Notes: a model not told the origin generated them from the letters alone. A DNA stretch of 64,000 bases from Oscheius sp. JU75 (GCA_037178855.1 JASJZC010000007.1:4712001-4776000); one strand, 5' to 3'; positions 34,074 through 46,019 are shown, counted from the stretch's first letter. A program made the numbers and translations.

Positions 34074-35010
34074 TTCTCATTTATTTTTTTAAACATGGAT
34101 AAACAGATGCGTAGTAATATACAAAAAAGAATCGAAAGGATGAAAGACACATTGTTGCGCCTGTATAGAGACATAAATCACGGCTGTCTGTGGAATGTGC
34201 CGTCGACACGATCCCAGTTCTCGCAAGGAAAAGAGACTATCTGTGTGACGCATTAGCGAAACAGCTGAGTCTTTGTTCATTCCGTGTCGCCTGGCCCTAA
34301 ACGGCGCAGTGGACAAGTTGCCTGGATTCCCGAGGCGCTGTGAAAAAGTTCAGTTTACCGGGTGTCCGAGACGCTCATCACAGCGGAAGCGTCCCGAAGA
34401 TTCACATGTGCGTGGTCAACAGTGTCAGTAGTAGACGACTGTCGCAAACGGTCATTTCGAAAAACATAAACGAGGCGCAAGACAAACTGAAAATCTTGGA
34501 AGCGGAAGGCAAGCAGGAATAGACTTTTTCGTGGTCAATTGAGGGACGATTCTCACAAGTACATAATTTAACGATCAAGTTTAGGAAGATAAAGTTATGT
34601 GATTGCTCTAATAACATGGGGAGAGCTATCGTAAAATTCTTGCCAATGTTGGCAGAAGCTATGTTTTTGGAAATACACCTTGCATGTAAATTTACTACTA
34701 CTATTAGTAATTTTAATGAGAAATTCCCATGTAATAAAATTTGTTCAGACAATTTACTGTACTATGTGTCAGAGTTGCCAAGTCCATGTTGTCTTGTACA
34801 AAAAGGAGTTGTTTCTTCAAATCGGTGTAAGTGAAAACTCGTCGTTGTAACTAGCTATGAGTTAGGTGTATTACAAAGTTTTTAGTTGGCCTATGTTACC
34901 ATCGAAAGTATCCAGCCCTCGTGAAAATATGATCATTAATCAACTGATTTCACAATTACACAACCTCATTGTCTGTTTCGGATATCACCCGGATGGATTC
35001 AGCTCACTGG
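34074..35010. other. Intergenic upstream of the collagen pair
   Basis: Nearly 1 kb with no supportable gene. ORFs at 34340-34522 (+) and 34402-34752 (-) overlap each other and show no motifs. Confidence 0.4.
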
Positions 35011-35024
35011 TTTTTTTCTGTCGG

Positions 35025-35058
35025 CGCGCGGTCCGCCCTCTTAAAGTGCCTTAAAAGC
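35025..35058 (+). promoter_or_regulatory. Collagen-type core promoter, copy 1
   Basis: CGCGCGGTCCGCCCTCTTAA (starting about 35024), AAGTGCC and a TATA-like CTTAAAAG lie 32-65 bases before the first collagen ATG. The second collagen has the same order, GCCCTCTTCAAGTGGC then CATATAAGG, at 37353-37379. Conservation between paralogues suggests a shared promoter element. Confidence 0.55.
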
Positions 35059-35089
35059 CGACGCAGTTTTCGCGGTGAATCTGCTCGTC

Positions 35090-36340
35090 ATGGAGTCCGA
35101 CGGGCGATTAAAAGCCTACAAATTTGTAGCCTATGCGGCAGTATCATTCTCTATTGTGGCTGTTTTGAGTGTTGTCCTTACTCTGCCTATGGTTTATAAC
35201 TATGTGAGCCATGTGCGCAAACAGATGCATCACGAGATCTCCTTTTGCAAGGTAAGGATTTTCTTTTTTCCCCATTCAGCAAACAACGTTCTGTAGTAGA
35301 ACGATAACAACTTTCACTATATGTTTGTGATCTTATCATTCTCATTTGCAGGGCTCTGCCAAGGACATTTTTGTCGAAGTTAACTATATGAAGTCCGTTT
35401 CATCTGGACCTGTCGTTCGTAACAGAACTGCCCGTCAGGCTTATGGAGGACCTGATGTCAATCCTGCTCCCAATCTCCAGTGTGAGGGGTGAGCTAGAAA
35501 TTGACGCTCATTCTAATCATCTAACTGCAGATGTTGCCTTCCTGGCCCTCCAGGTCCCAAAGGTCCTACTGGCCAGCCAGGAAAGCCTGGTCATCCAGGT
35601 GCTCCTGGTACTCCGGGAATCCCTGGAAAGCCTCCAGTTGCTCCTTGTGAACCTACCACTCCTCCTCCATGTAAACCCTGTCCTCAGGGACCGCCCGGTC
35701 CACCTGGACCTCCTGGTAAATTGAACCATCAAATATCGATAAAAATTGTCTTTAAGGAAGCCCCGGAGACCCAGGCGAGTCTGGCACTCCAGGTCGAGCA
35801 GGCAATGACGGTTCTAACGGCCTTAGTGGACCTCGCGGGCCTCCTGGACCACATGGAGAAGCGTAAAGGCTCACAATGCTCGTATCTTATGTAACTTTAT
35901 AGGGGGCAGCCTGGACCTCAAGGAGACATTGGAATTCCTGCCCAGAGCGAGCCACTCACGCCTGGATCACCTGGTAAGTTAGACAGCCACATCAAACTGA
36001 TAAAAACCTTTTTTAAGGCGAGCCTGGAGATGTGGGACCTGCAGGACCTCCGGGCCCCCCTGGTGCACCTGGCAAAGACGGACAGCCTGGTTAGTTTTGC
36101 TGTATTTCATCAAATGCAACAATTATAGGCCATCCCGGACCGAAGGGACAACCTGGACCCGACGGATCTGCTGGAGTCGACGGGGGACAAGGTGATAAAC
36201 AGGTCAAGCAAATGACATATATTATTCTAGGACCTCCTGGCCCTCCTGGACCACAGGGAACCAACGGAGAGAAGGGAATCTGCCCAAAATACTGTGCCAT
36301 CGATGGAGGAGTCTTCTTCGAGGACGGAACTCGCCGCTAA
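35090..36340 (+). CDS. Nematode cuticle collagen (first of a tandem pair)
   Basis: Structural protein of the cuticle. Eight exons: 35090-35251, 35352-35488, 35531-35715, 35757-35862, 35903-35973, 36018-36089, 36129-36191 and 36231-36340; 301 aa, typical for cuticle collagens. The N-terminus has a single membrane/signal-anchor segment ([20 protein letters not shown]). A basic RNRTAR site, likely for subtilisin-like processing, follows; then a Cys cluster (CEGCC), the first Gly-X-Y block, a CxxC-type interruption ([14 protein letters not shown]), further Gly-X-Y blocks, and a conserved C-terminus (GICPKYC ... FFEDGTRR). Intron positions largely fall inside Gly codons. Its closest relative is the collagen at 37409-38645 on the same strand. 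Confidence 0.96.
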
Positions 36341-37345
36341 ACTATTTTATCATATCGCTCAAAAGTCTTTCATACTCCGCTCAAGATCTGTGCAATTTGC
36401 CAAATTTTCTCAGTGTGATAATAAATATTGTTGCCAACATGCGCAATAATACATGTAGCAAACACAGCAGACATTCAAAATAGCGAATGCAACGATTTCA
36501 CTAGGTAGCGGATAAGCTGCTGATACTTGGAAGAAAAATGCTCACACTACGGTTAAATTAAAACTAGCTGCCGCCTACCCATTGTATCAACCAGAGAAGT
36601 TAGCTATTTTTAATTAAAACATTTTTCAATTGACGCATAAAAAGCTGTACTACGATATCGGGCGGTTTGACATGCTTAAGCAAAGTTCCCTGTTGCGTGT
36701 GGGCTAGAAAAATAGCAAAAGACAAAGAAGCAGATGTGGTTATGAGCTCTTGCAAACTACAAGAGCCAAGGAGGACGACATGATGTGGATCAGAGAGAAA
36801 GCAATCGCTCTCGCAGAAAATAAATCAGTTTTCATCTACATCTTGATGAAGTTCAACGAAAGTGTGAATGGAGTTTTTTGGCAGTTCGAAAATCCTGATA
36901 GAAATCTCCGACCTAATTTCACGCCTAAGGAATCAAGAACCTTCGAAAAAATGTTTCTTCAATTCTAGAATGAAGTTTGAAGAGAGACAAAAAGGAAACT
37001 GTGTCGGTCTTGTGTTTTTAAGCGGTTAAATTAGAGACGGCTGCTCACATCCATCACTTTCACGCTCAATTGCGGAAGCATCTATCATTTTCAAAAAGTG
37101 GACCAAACCTTTTTCGGCGTCTGGTAAAACATCACTCTTAACAGGTGATAAATGTCCCGAACCTTTCTCTTCCTGATGAACTTTTCCGAGTACAAAACCG
37201 GGTCATAGAGCGAAAGTGATCAGGAGAAAGCTAATGCCGATACTCTCACCGCACTGACATTTGATCCCGCAAATTCCTTTACCTAATTGCTCGTAAGGAG
37301 ACAGTCTCAGTTCATCCGGATACATTTGGTAGTTTTTGTCGCCCG
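36341..37345. other. Intergenic between the two collagens
   Basis: About 1 kb. A 72-codon plus-strand ORF at 36750-36968 (EKAIALAENKSVFIYILMKF in the middle) has some protein-like character but no splice partners or motif, so it is not called as a gene. AATAAA at 36421 probably ends the first collagen. Confidence 0.4.
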
Positions 37346-37349
37346 CGGA

Positions 37350-37379
37350 TCGCCCGCCCTCTTCAAGTGGCATATAAGG
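37350..37379 (+). promoter_or_regulatory. Collagen-type core promoter, copy 2
   Basis: CCCGCCCTCTTCAAGTGGC followed by CATATAAGG, 30-60 bases upstream of the second collagen ATG at 37409. It matches the block in front of the first collagen in order and spacing. Confidence 0.6.
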
Positions 37380-37408
37380 AGATCTATCGCTTAGATCCAG
37401 TGCTCGAC

Positions 37409-38645
37409 ATGCACACCGACGGTCGCCTCAGGGCCTATAAATTTGTGGCTTATGCTGCGGTCACCTTCTCGGTGATCGCCGTTCTCAGCGTCGTCTGTAC
37501 TCTTCCTATGGTATTCAACTATGTGACTCAAGTGCGACAACATTTGCGGCACGAGATTTCTTTTTGTCGGGTAAGCTTTCTTCATAACAAGACGTAAAAG
37601 TTTCAGGGTTCTGCAAATGACATTTCCATTGAAGTTGAATACATGAAAAATGTGGCTAGGATACAGTCGTCTACCCGAGCAAACAGGACAAGAAGGAGTG
37701 AATACAACAATGACAACGCAGAGCCAGAAGTTGATGCTCCCCCAAATCTTCCCTGTGAAGGCTGCTGCCTTCCTGGCCCCCCAGGTCCCAAAGGTCCTAC
37801 TGGCCAGCCAGGAAAGCCTGGTCATCCAGGTGCTCCTGGTACTCCGGGAACCCCTGGGAAGCCTCCAGTTGCTCCTTGTGAGCCTACGACACCTCCTCCC
37901 TGCAAACCCTGCCCTCAGGTTGGTTGAATATTCATCCTTTTAGTTTGTTGACTTTCGGCTCTAATCAGTGTACCTATTAACTTTTCTTCAGGGACCGATC
38001 GGCCCACCTGGACCCCCTGGAGCTCCTGGAGGTAACTTAGAATTCGTGACAATGAACAAAAGCCGCAAATTTAGATCCGGGAGAGGCTGGGTCTTCTGGA
38101 CGTCCAGGTAATGATGGCGAGCCAGGAAGACTTGGGCCGCGTGGACCGCCCGGTCCCGCCGGAGAAGCGTAAGGAATCACAATGATTGTACCTTATGTAA
38201 CTTTTCAGTGGAGAGCCAGGACCTGAAGGTGAGCCTGGAATTCCTGCAGAGGTAAACCACTAGTATTTTGAGTTTCATATGTACCTTTTGCAGTCGGAGC
38301 CGCTGGTGCCCGGGGAACCTGGAGAGAGTGGAGATGCTGGTAAGTATGAAGGTTTACCAACGTAAGCAAATCTTTAGGACCACCTGGACCTCCTGGACAG
38401 CCAGGGAATCCTGGCATGGATGGACAGCCTGGAAATGCAGGCCCGAGAGGACTTCCCGGGCCGGTCGGAGAACCTGGAGTTGCCGGTGGCCCTGGTATGA
38501 CTCACGGAACAGTCGTAGTACATACTCTGTTTCAGGACAACCTGGACCACCAGGCAAGGAAGGAACACCTGGTGAAAAAGGAATCTGTCCTAAATACTGC
38601 GCGATGGACGGCGGTGTCTTTTTTGAAGATGGAACCCGTCGATAA
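37409..38645 (+). CDS. Nematode cuticle collagen (second of a tandem pair)
   Basis: Eight exons: 37409-37570, 37607-37918, 37992-38031, 38075-38168, 38209-38251, 38294-38339, 38378-38494 and 38536-38645; 307 aa. Domain order is as in its neighbour: membrane/signal anchor ([20 protein letters not shown]), a furin-like RANRTRRS site, CEGCC, Gly-X-Y blocks with a Cys-containing interruption, and the C-terminus [21 protein letters not shown]. Exon 1 has exactly the same length (162 nt) as in the first collagen. Relative to it, the intron between the Cys cluster and the first Gly-X-Y block is absent here and one is gained after CPQ. The first Gly-X-Y block is nearly identical at DNA level to that of the first collagen, while other parts differ more. 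Confidence 0.96.
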
Positions 38646-38668
38646 TAAGTGTTCCTCTCGGGTCAACG

Positions 38669-38970
38669 TGTCTCACAGTGCAATCTCTGATATCTTAATA
38701 AATCTCACAAGACTCATCGCTTACTTATGTCTCATGTTCTTTGAGTGACTACTTGGTACGAACCTGTATGCTATTGTTGACAAACACACGGGAGCATAAT
38801 TGGTTTTATTTATATACTAGCTTCGAGCACCGTCACTCGTTACATTTTTTTCCTGAGTTGAAACGGCAAGAAATGAAAATAGGACTTGCATTAAACGTGG
38901 AATCTTTTCGAAGCTTCGGCAACTGCAAGACTGGCTGCGCAAGGTAAGGAAGCATTTCTCACACTTACAG
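38669..38970 (-). pseudogene. Decayed copy of the L2HGDH last exon and its downstream flank
   Basis: This stretch aligns by eye with 41374-41705. Shared landmarks in order are TCTCACA-TG, CTGATATC, CTCATCG-TTACTT, TTATATACT, GGCAAGAA, TCTTTCGAAGCTTC-like sequence and GCAACTGCAAGACTG-like sequence. In the intact copy the last part encodes the L2HGDH C-terminus ([20 protein letters not shown]). Here that part has deletions (the block between GAAGCTTC and GGCAA is lost) and no open frame. It lies 24 bp after the second collagen stop, so it probably also supplies that gene's 3' flank. Confidence 0.8.
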
Positions 38971-39744
38971 GGGACAGACTAGCCTGATCAACATGTAATA
39001 TGGCGCATAATATCTTATCTCTAGGGGTACATCATCAGATTATATTAGATAAAAGTGGCTAAAATTATCGACGTGCATGGAAAAGAGCAAAAAAGCAAGG
39101 TATTGTAGCAGACGTATAATCAAAATCTAAACAACTGACCTTTGCAACATTATATGGTCGTTAACTCAATAGTGGCTCCAATCTATCTGGGCCAAAAGTA
39201 TCCGTGATCCAGAGAACTTTCATTGACACTATTCTTATTAAAAATACGAACAATAAAACTGATCATTTGAATTTAAAAACGTTTGACCTGAGCGGACACG
39301 TCCAAGAAATATGATGTCTTGAAGTGAAGATATGCGCGGTTGTAACATGCAAGTTTTCCAAGATTCGCTGAACAGGCTCTTCTGGCGAGAGATGTAGTTA
39401 TTTCGGTTTAATTTGAATGTTTTTAGCGTATACTGTCATTTTAACTACAGGCTCGAACTTGCAAGTTTGTCCTTCACCCCATTGAGTTGACCACACGGCG
39501 TTGGTGTTTGGGACAGTATAGTTAGTACTACTTGGACAACATTCTACGAAACAACCTGGATTGATAAAAACAGTAGTATCCTTTTAAAAAAAGAAAAGTT
39601 GGAGAACAAAGAATCATACTAGCAGACGTAGAATCAAAATTTAGTTTGTAAAGTTGTCATTCGCAACATAATATGCTCGTTAACTCAATAGTGACTTCAA
39701 TCCCACTGCATCTTATTTGTCTCAGTCATTCTCTTTCCGACACC
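38971..39744. other. Intergenic with a duplicated receptor-upstream fragment
   Basis: No gene, but it contains the partial repeat at 39104-39185. The remainder is AT-rich without recognisable motifs. The likely trans-splice acceptor TTGTCTCAG (about 39717-39725) sits 19 bases before the receptor ATG. Confidence 0.45.
39104..39185 (+). repeat. Partial copy of the serpentine-receptor upstream region
   Basis: AGCAGACGTA-AATCAAAATYTA, GCAACATWATATG-TCGTTAACTCAATAGTG and CTTCAAT/CTCCAAT occur here and again at 39621-39710, directly upstream of the receptor gene, in the same order and orientation. The similarity stops where the receptor coding sequence would begin. Confidence 0.75.
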
Positions 39745-41201
39745 ATGATTGAATGGCTGATTCGAGGTCTTGCTGTTCTGGCTACACTCATGACGACCTT
39801 TCTTCTCTACCTAATCATATTTCATACACCCACTTCAATGAGAAACTACAAAAAGATTATCATTTTTATGATGCTGTCCGTTTATCAGCTCGACATATCT
39901 AATGGGCTACTGATTTTACTCACTCCGATTTCTGGATCATTCGGCTGCCAGCTGAAGGGCCTTCTCGGAGCGCTCTTTCCCAGTCTGTCTCAGTACTTGG
40001 TTCTCTTCACGGTTTTCTCGTTTTCTCTTGGAACTTCTTCAATTGCTATCGGTTTTGTCTATAGGGAGTACGCACTGACTAGTGAGAAACCAAGAGCGAA
40101 GATAATTCAAATCTTGGAACTGTTGGTAGCACTGATATTGGGACTGAGTCATCTTGTTGCTCATTATCTTTCCCAAACCGACTATTCGACTACATTAGAA
40201 TATCTGAAAAAGAATAGTATATCCTACGACCATGATGCAGGGATCTACGTTATTACTGCGGAAAAAGCGCCGTTATTGAAATTGGCATCAATCGTTGGAG
40301 TATGTTTTGCAATCGTCTTGGGGATAATTGTTATAAAGTCAATAATAACGGTGGGTTTTCTTTTCGAATTTAAAGCCTTGCTGACACATGTTATTCGGGC
40401 CGAATGATTAGGCTGGGCCAGCCAGTGCGGTCTGTTGACCTCCCTCAAAAAGAAACCTCAAAAAGGGCAGGTTTGAACTGACGAGGTCCGAAATTCGAAT
40501 GAACGATCGGGCCAAAGATGCGGCCGAAATCAACTGGTGTCTCAGAGATACAGTAAATACTAGAAAGCTCACGCTTGGTTCATTCATGAAACGCATGACT
40601 GTTTGTCTCCTAATCAGATTAGTTTTGCATTAGTTTTTTTGTGGATTGATTTTAATTTTTGATACTTGGCTGCAGCTAATGCACAGGCACCATTGCATTT
40701 TCGCATAGATGAGTACGTGCTTCTGCTTTTTTTGCTAATTTCCGGCGTGCCCAAGTTCATTGTTCAGGTGAACATCCTGCTGAACGGAACGATGGAAAAT
40801 ATAAGTGTTAATACGATTAGATTACAAAAAATGCTTATGAGGGCAATGATTTGGCAGGTGAGAGCTCTACATAATCTGTTTACTAGATCTTTTCAGGCTC
40901 TGGTACCTCTTGTTCTTCTCGGAATTCCCAAATTTCTTCTCGCACTGATTACTTTATGCGATCGTGAGATTTATTTTTCTTGTCAGTAATTTTTTTTTCA
41001 GCAAACGGATACTACGCTGAATTGGGTGAAGCGATGACAGCCGTGTTCTTTTCTACGCCGTCCTTCTATTCTCCTGCACATAATCTGTGTGTCATTGTGT
41101 TCACTACGCCCTACAAGAACTGTGTCATGAACATGATAAGAAGAAAGGAGAGACAAACAATGCGAATCACCCCTACTTCAGCAGAATTTCCAGTAAACTG
41201 A
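39745..41201 (+). CDS. Nematode serpentine chemoreceptor-type GPCR (Srh/Str/Sri-like)
   Basis: Predicted seven-helix receptor, probably a chemosensory one. Exons 39745-40350, 40687-40857, 40897-40963 and 41002-41201; 347 aa with agreeing phases. Several hydrophobic helices are visible (WLIRGLAVLATLMTTFLLYL, then ILELLVALILGLSHLVAHYL, and the 40897-40963 exon). Family-type features are TPTSMRNYKKIIIFMMLS after helix 1, LQKMLMRAMIWQALVPLVLL before helix 6, and TPYKNCVMNMIRRKER after helix 7. The 336-nt intron between exons 1 and 2 is much longer than its neighbours. The exon 2 acceptor (ATGCACAG) was chosen by phase. Assignment to a particular Sr family would need profile comparison. Confidence 0.8.
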
Positions 41202-41603
41202 GTAGTTGCAAACACTGGAAATAGAAGTAACCACTGACTTTATCAACTTATACTTACATTTTCTCCTCTACGAAAAAAGATATTACATTGGCATCAAACA
41301 TTCAAACACTTTAAGCTTTTGTTAACGTTACCATTTTCTCATCTCTTTTCCGTATTCCTTTTTGCTATTTTTCGTGTCTCACAATGTAATATCTGATATC
41401 CTAGCTAATCTCATCAGGCTCATCGTTTACTTGTGTGTCAGGTTATTGAGTGACTTTGAGGGGCATGAACCTGTCTGCTATTCTTGACGTAAGAGCATAA
41501 TTGATTTGAAAAATTTATATACTTGTTTGGAGCACCTTCACCCGCTAAATTATGTTTTCCTGGGCTATAATGGCAAGAAGTGGGAGCGTGACTTGGTTTG
41601 TTT

Positions 41604-43273
41604 TCAAATGTTGAATCTCTTCGAAGCTTCTGCATCCACCATTTCGGCAATTGCAAGACTGCTTGTTGCACCAGGCGAAGGCGCGTTTCTCACATGGAGA
41701 ACACGCTTTGAAAGCGAAAAGTTCAAGGTTACTGGTTACGAGAGTAAAACACAAACCTCTCCCTTTCCACCATCAAAAACAAAGTCGTCAACAAGGTTTC
41801 CTTGAGCATCCATAGCTTGTGCTCGAACACCCGCAGGTCCCCTAGAAACAATATTGGAACATTACAGTGCAAAATTCACCGCGTAACATCCGATAATTTA
41901 AGTTCAGGAATAAACCGTTGAAGTTGTTTCACTTGAGCACCAATAAAGATTCCACGGTAGAGCTCACTCACTCCAAAATTGAAATATCGGCCCATCAGTT
42001 TTTGCATTCCACTGGAAGTCTATTAGAGAGTGTGTATAAAAGAGATACCTGTAGGAGAGCGCCTCATAAAGATCCTTTGGTGATACGTCAAAGTACGAAT
42101 AGCCTTCTCGTTTGTAGGCTAAAACTGCATTTGGTCCAAGCCAGATATCTCCGTTCATTCGCGGAGTAAAATGAACTCCGAGGAATGGGAACCTTTGATC
42201 GGGGACCTCAAACGACAAAGTAAAATCAAATGAAGTACTCACCGGGTAAACGTTTGTTGAGACAAGATATCTCTTTTCAGGTTTCAGCAGCAGGTATTCG
42301 CCACTGAAAACTTGTTACTCAATTTTGAGTGAGAAGAAGAAGCCTACCGGAAGGGCACAATTTTTGGATCTCTATCGCAACCACTGAGATGAGCGACTCG
42401 ATCTGATTGTAGTCCGGCACATGTGATCAGCATTGAACAGTGGATATCTGCTTGTTTTGTCGTTGCTTGAAGTCTAATAGGATATGTTGGGTCCCCGGAC
42501 ACTCCAATGTTTGAAACTCCATAGTTAGTGAAAACTGTTCCTCCTCGTTTCTCGAAATCGATGGCAAACCGTTTTGTGACCACTCCCCAGTCAACTATTC
42601 CAGTATGTGGCGACCAGATTGCTTTCAGTCCCTGAAAACTGAAAAACTGTAATACAGAATATGACACTACCTTACAGTATGGCTCATAGTCTTTAATCTG
42701 GTGTTGCTCGACTACTTTCAGGTCTCTACATCCGTTTTCCATACCTCTCTCGTAGAGAGCGTCTAGTCGAGGAAGTTCATTGGGCTCTACAGCTACAATA
42801 AGTTTTCCAACTTTCTTATAAGGCACATTGTTCTCATCGAAAAACTTGTAGGCCATGTCAATTCCTGAATAAATACTTATGTGGAACGTAATCAGTGAAA
42901 ATATACCCTTCACACACAATTTGGCTTTCAAGCTTCCCGGTGTGTAGTATATTCCAGCATGCAGCACGCCACTGTTGTTGCCACTTTGATGAGCCGCTTA
43001 AACTTGAAATAATTTAAATGAGCGTAGTGGTTACCAAGCCGATTTTCTTTCTCCACAAGACATATTTTTAGGTTTGGATGAGAGATTTGAAGTTGACGAG
43101 CACTGGCACAGCCAACGATCCCTCCCCCTACCACAACCAAATCGAACTTCAAAGTTCCACTGAACAGAATCTTGGAAAGAAACACAAAAGACTTACTTGG
43201 ATGCTAAAGGTGAACTTGAAATGCACCTAATGCATGCTAAGCCTGTCGCAGATCGAAGAAGCGTTGGTGCCAT
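41604..43273 (-). CDS. L2HGDH: L-2-hydroxyglutarate dehydrogenase, mitochondrial
   Basis: FAD-dependent enzyme oxidising L-2-hydroxyglutarate to 2-oxoglutarate, a metabolite-repair step in mitochondria. Ten exons: 43197-43273, 43035-43159, 42907-42996, 42671-42864, 42348-42631, 42243-42303, 42049-42206, 41880-42011, 41757-41841 and 41604-41705; 435 aa. The N-terminus ([20 protein letters not shown]) is a plausible mitochondrial targeting peptide. The dinucleotide-binding motif is VVVGGGIVG (34-42). Family signatures are [65 protein letters not shown] and [16 protein letters not shown]. Every key block of the family is intact. A decayed copy of its last exon lies at 38669-38970. Confidence 0.96.
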
Positions 43274-43485
43274 TTCTAAAACCAGTTTGTTATTTTTTAC
43301 AAGCTGAGAAAAGTGCAAAAGTATAACTTTAGTAAATTGCACGTAAAACCTGGGTTTCATTTTTGTTTTTATTATACGGTACGTGGCATTTTCACCCAGG
43401 CGGCGTCAACAACATAGCATTTTCGATTCTGTGTGGCGTCTATTGTTCTATCATTAATAAATCGATGAATTGCAGAAAATAGCTT

Positions 43486-46019
43486 ATGGGAGATGAGAAC
43501 TATCCAGAACTGAGGCACCGAAAAGCAATTTTTCTTCACGGTGACCCAGAATCGAGTGAACTAGAGAACGACGATGAAGCGACGCCTCCCAGGTATCGCT
43601 TTTGGGCGCATGATGAGGGTTTCCATTTTAGAAAGCCTTCTAGGATATCGTACAATGACGATCTTACCATAATCTGTGATGAGGAACAGCTTATTGATAG
43701 TTCAGCACCTCAGACGCCATCCACTTCTACAGAGCCAGGAGAGCGGCTGAAAGTCCCGAGCTTTTTCGAATATTGCTTTGAAGAACTGACCAGGTGCAAT
43801 ATTTCGTTGAATTTTCTATTCTCTATTCAGCGGATACAACCTCCAGCATGACCAGCAACGCTATTCCGAGAAAAGACGAAAATTGTATGCGCTCTTCCGA
43901 ATACCTGTTCAAGTCGAAAAGTTTCTCTTCTATGGCCAACTTCAATGTATTGACGCGTTCCTCTACCTTTTTACATTCCTGCCTATCCGATTGCTTGTAA
44001 CTCATTTTCTTTTGTCGTTTTTTTCAATTTAATCTATTCAGATATCTCTCACTTGCATTTTCCGGTTCAAACGTTGGGGTTCGGCGGAAATCTGTGATTT
44101 CTTGAAAGCAAGTATAATCGTATGTGCTTCGTTCGTTATGCTCAGTATAGGTAGAACCGAATTCTTTTGTCAGTTAAGTTCTTTTCAGATACATCAGTGG
44201 TTTATCATGAAGTTAGAAGTCAGGGTGTCATCAAATTATACATATTTTACAATATGCTGGAAGTGGCAGACAAGCTATTCAGTAGTCTGGGACAGGTTAA
44301 TACCACATTCTTTCATTTGATGCTGACATTTCAGGATATATTGGAAGCGTTGTTTTGGACAGCGAACGAACCACTAACGGTGAAAAACCTTGCCAGGAGC
44401 TGTTTTCACTACAGTATAGCTGCTATCTATGCTTCTGCTCACACATTCTTGGTTCTTCTTCAAGCAACTACACTCAACGTGGCATTCAATTCACACAATC
44501 AGGCTCTTCTTGCGATTATGATGTCAAACAACTTCGTCGAATTGAAGGGATCCGTGTTCAAGAAGTTCGCGAAGGCAAACTTGTTCCAGATGGCTTGCAG
44601 GTAATACTTTGCGTGCAATGTTATCTTTTCTTATTTAGCGATGTAAGGGAGAGGTTTCACATCATGGCTCTACTCTTCGTTGTCATCCTGCGAAATATGG
44701 TAGCTGTAAATTGGAGTGCTGAGCATTTTGTTGAAATGCTCCCAGACATTGTAAGTTTCCTCATTCATACATTAAATATTGGTTCAGATGATGGTCCTTG
44801 GAGCTGAACTGATAGTAGACTGGCTGAAACATGTGTTTATAACCAAGTTTAACGAGATCAATGCTGATGTCTACAAAGATTTCACTATAACCATTTCGTT
44901 CGACGTGATCAAAAACCGAGAATCATCTGCCTTCAACGCCTACTCGGACCAAGTTTCGCGCAGAATGGGATTCATTCCTATTCCTTTGTCGATTATGCTC
45001 GTTCGAGTTCTCACACAAACATTCACTTTCACTCATCCTCCTACAATGGTTCTTGCTTGTAGGTGTCTTAGCTTTTTGCATACAGAACTATTCAGTTATT
45101 GCGTGGCTAGTTCTACTGGCTGTGAAGATCTGCAATGGAATAATGCTGCTGGGAATGGCTTGTGAACATGTAACTACCTTCCGAACGTTGCAACTGAGAG
45201 CGGATCACGACTTGAGCAAGAAGAGGATGCTGCAGAAAAAGAGCAAAAGTGCTCCAAGTTCACCCAAAATGAGCCTTATTGATTTCACTGGTATCAAGAG
45301 TATCAAGGTGTCCAAACAAATTTTGAGTTTCAGATGTTTGTCATCAGCCCAGCGGCAGACAGGATTTCACCGCTTCCGATGTGATTGATCAGCTGCGTCA
45401 AATTCAAGGACAAGAACGGTGGAGTACTGAGAAAGAGGAGAGAATGCCGAGGAGAACGTACAGTTTGGCAAATCTTCCAAGGTTGGTCACCTTTTTTGTT
45501 TGTTTACTTACCCTCACAACACCTACGTTTTTCGACTTTCCCCGCTTGAAAGCTGGTACCTACCCGGATTGATTGCGGTCAGAAAATGGTCTCTTGGTGT
45601 AGACGATTTCCCCGTGGCATACGAAATGTTGCAGTAGGTGTCAGCCTGCTGATGAGAATCTTCTGTTCTTTTTCTTTGCTTCTTGTAGAAATGTCTGTTT
45701 TGTTACGTTCTAGTATCGGTGCCTGATTTTCGGGGGACATAAGTTGTTGTTTTAACAGTACAGTGTTGTTTTCAGAGCCAAGCGGGACACAAGTGAGCCA
45801 CCAGCTGCGATTCCGGAGACTGAAGAAGCTTCCAATCTGACTGAACAAGAGAAGGAAGAAAAGTATGCCTGTCATACTTTGATATTGATTTATTTCTTTA
45901 GTGCTCAGCAGCCAAGTCCGAAAAAACGAATGGCATCTACCTCCGCAGCTGATGATCTCTCAACAGTGCAAGCTTACACTATGCTCCCTCCAGAACAAGG
46001 AGTCGAACGCATCGAGTGA
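43486..46019 (+). CDS. TAPT1: TAPT1 family membrane protein
   Basis: Homologue of transmembrane anterior posterior transformation protein 1 (yeast Emp65 group), an ER/ciliary-base membrane protein. Eleven exons: 43486-43793, 43831-43996, 44042-44150, 44189-44295, 44335-44600, 44639-44750, 44788-45048, 45086-45307, 45363-45481, 45776-45862 and 45902-46019; 624 aa. An acidic cytosolic N-terminus of about 100 residues precedes the conserved core: EKFLFYGQLQCIDAF, DILEALFWTANE, SDVRERFHIMALLFVVILRN, GAELIVDWLKHVFITKFNEI and RRMGFIPIPLSIMLVRVLT. Skipping the 37-nt intron after FTHPPTM gives the same spacing as vertebrate TAPT1. The C-terminal tail is hydrophilic and variable. It starts 212 bp from the divergent L2HGDH gene, so the two probably share a promoter region. 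Confidence 0.93.

Noticed and set aside
36750-36968. 72-codon plus-strand ORF between the collagens
   Set aside because: Single ORF without motif or splice partners; expected by chance in 1 kb.
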